This document shows positions 63,311-64,000 of a stretch of 64,000 bases of DNA, in pieces; the first letter of the stretch is position 1; every line of letters begins with the position of its first letter. The notes beneath the pieces are model-generated. The model was not told where the DNA came from and ran no database searches. It saw only the letters and a program-made list of their open reading frames with translations. This DNA is from Mariprofundus erugo (lineage in GTDB: Bacteria; Pseudomonadota; Zetaproteobacteria; Mariprofundales; Mariprofundaceae), in contig NZ_VBRY01000006.1 of assembly GCF_005818865.1 (NCBI RefSeq), positions 157,672 to 221,671 on the forward strand. The letters are read 5' to 3'. Position numbers and translations under genes: made by a program.

Positions 63311-64000
63311 ATGAGTTACGGGAAGGGTGATGGCTTTGATAGCGAGCCCATGGTGGATGATACACTGATGCCATCCTTTCTTGCCGAATTTACATCGGCA
63401 GAAAGTGAACATGATACGTTGGCAAGTACCTCCCGCAGCTCTGCCTCAACGTACGATGCAAAGGAAGCAGCCAGGGATCCTGCTCTGGATGAGGTTCTGC
63501 AACCCTACAGGCAATGGCGTGAGGAGCAGCTGCAGGACAAGCAGGTGCAGGCGCATGCAGAAGAGCGGCTTTCAGAGTTTTTTGCCGAGTTTTCCGATAT
63601 CGCACATGACGCGATCGACTCCGATATTGTTTATACACGTCTTAAGCAAGCCGAGATTGCCCGTCACAGAGGCGAAGAGGACGACCTTCCACTGCCACGC
63701 AATGGGTCGGGTGTGGTGACAGTTCTTGTCGTTGTATTGTTGCTGTTTACATTGATCGCCTGCTGGTTTGTTTACAGAACAGCACAGGGTATCGATTCAT
63801 TGCGGGATCAGATGCATCAGCTTGAGTCTGCTGCAGTCTTGACGCAAAAACACTCTTCGGAGGCGGCAGCTCAGGCAGCTCAGGCAGCTCAGGCAGCTCA
63901 GGCAGCTCAGGCAGCTCAGGCAGCTCAGGCAGCTCAGGCAGCTCAGGCAGCTCAGGCAGCTCAGGCAGCTCAGGCAGCTCAGGCAGCTCAGGCAGCTCAG
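63311..64000 (+). CDS. Membrane protein with a long Ala-Ala-Gln repeat (truncated at window end)
   Basis: The open frame from ATG 63311 reaches the window end without a stop. Residues 1-133 are acidic and soluble (DTLMPSFLAEFTSAESE; EERLSEFFAEFSDIAHD). A TM helix spans about 134-154 (VVTVLVVVLLLFTLIACWF). A short coiled-coil-like linker (IDSLRDQMHQLESAAV) precedes a run of Ala-Ala-Gln triplets from residue 186. Its position after tolB recalls cell-envelope genes, but it does not match pal or cpoB. GGGATAAGG precedes the start. Confidence 0.6.
   Translation, partial: MSYGKGDGFDSEPMVDDTLMPSFLAEFTSAESEHDTLASTSRSSASTYDAKEAARDPALDEVLQPYRQWREEQLQDKQVQAHAEERLSEFFAEFSDIAHDAIDSDIVYTRLKQAEIARHRGEEDDLPLPRNGSGVVTVLVVVLLLFTLIACWFVYRTAQGIDSLRDQMHQLESAAVLTQKHSSEAAAQAAQAAQAAQAAQAAQAAQAAQAAQAAQAAQAAQAAQAAQAAQ
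63866..64000 (+). repeat. 9-base tandem repeat GCAGCTCAG, at least 15 copies
   Basis: Fifteen exact copies of GCAGCTCAG run to the last base of the window, encoding (Ala-Ala-Gln)n in frame with the gene above. The array continues past the edge. Absence of any mismatch suggests recent expansion and variable length by slippage. Confidence 0.95.

Noticed and set aside
63866..64000. CRISPR array
   Set aside because: The 9-base unit has no spacers, is in frame with a protein and encodes Ala-Ala-Gln; it is a coding tandem repeat.

Overview
The window looks like chromosomal DNA of a Gram-negative proteobacterium. It encodes type II secretion pseudopilins, LPS core heptosyltransferases, KDO activation, type IV pilins, TolB and AmtB/P-II pairs. 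The mix of genes would fit a lineage outside the well-studied gammaproteobacteria; Zetaproteobacteria is my guess and is not proven by anything here. No rRNA, tRNA, phage or CRISPR was seen. Genes are tightly packed, mostly with 1-11 base overlaps (ATGA/GTGA junctions).

Layout. 1-0.7 kb: a small membrane protein and a YidD-like protein. 0.8-11 kb: an outer-membrane barrel, a giant secreted HYR/choice-of-anchor-L protein with a C-terminal Gly-Cys sorting tag, then gspG-H-I-J-K-L-M-N. gspC, D, E and F are not here. 11-17.6 kb: a DNA glycosylase, a kinase-like phosphotransferase, RraA, a group III phosphofructokinase, a GspE/MshEN-N-like protein and a CHASE4 hybrid histidine kinase. 17.8-34 kb: about 19 genes, all on the minus strand, for LPS and lipid-linked glycan synthesis (kdsB, hldE kinase half, WecE/WecD-like with ArnC/ArnT-like enzymes, several glycosyltransferases and methyltransferases, waaC, waaF, an LpxL-like acyltransferase, a Trm112-like protein). 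A probable MITE sits in the middle. 34-40.5 kb: BI-1 and FxsA membrane proteins, then a pilus locus: a pilin, a PglL-like O-oligosaccharyltransferase, a lipoprotein-like gene, an ABC transporter and pilA. Both pilins have good sigma-54 promoters. 40.7-46.3 kb: a DUF6164-type protein, then a five-gene Lol-like module (LolA-like protein, two FtsX-type permeases, LolD-like ATPase, beta-barrel). 46.3-50.2 kb: a LitR/CarH-type MerR regulator divergent from glutathione peroxidase, photolyase and DUF523/DUF1722 genes, with phased TGTACA sites between them. 50.4-55.1 kb: two UbiH-type monooxygenases, a lipoprotein, argB and a membrane protein. 55.3-61.9 kb: two separate glnK-amtB modules, the first led by a TorF-type porin, each with a sigma-54 promoter. 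62-64 kb: tolB and a membrane protein that enters a 9-base (Ala-Ala-Gln) tandem repeat running off the window.

Common threads are RpoN control of pili and nitrogen uptake, and envelope building: secretion, LPS, pili and outer-membrane transport. The candidates for undescribed biology are the Lol-like export module with its own barrel, the WecE/WecD plus ArnC/ArnT-like glycan module, the pilA-ABC-PglL locus, and the light/oxidative-stress regulon with its phased operator. All functions are read from sequence patterns only; no database search was run.
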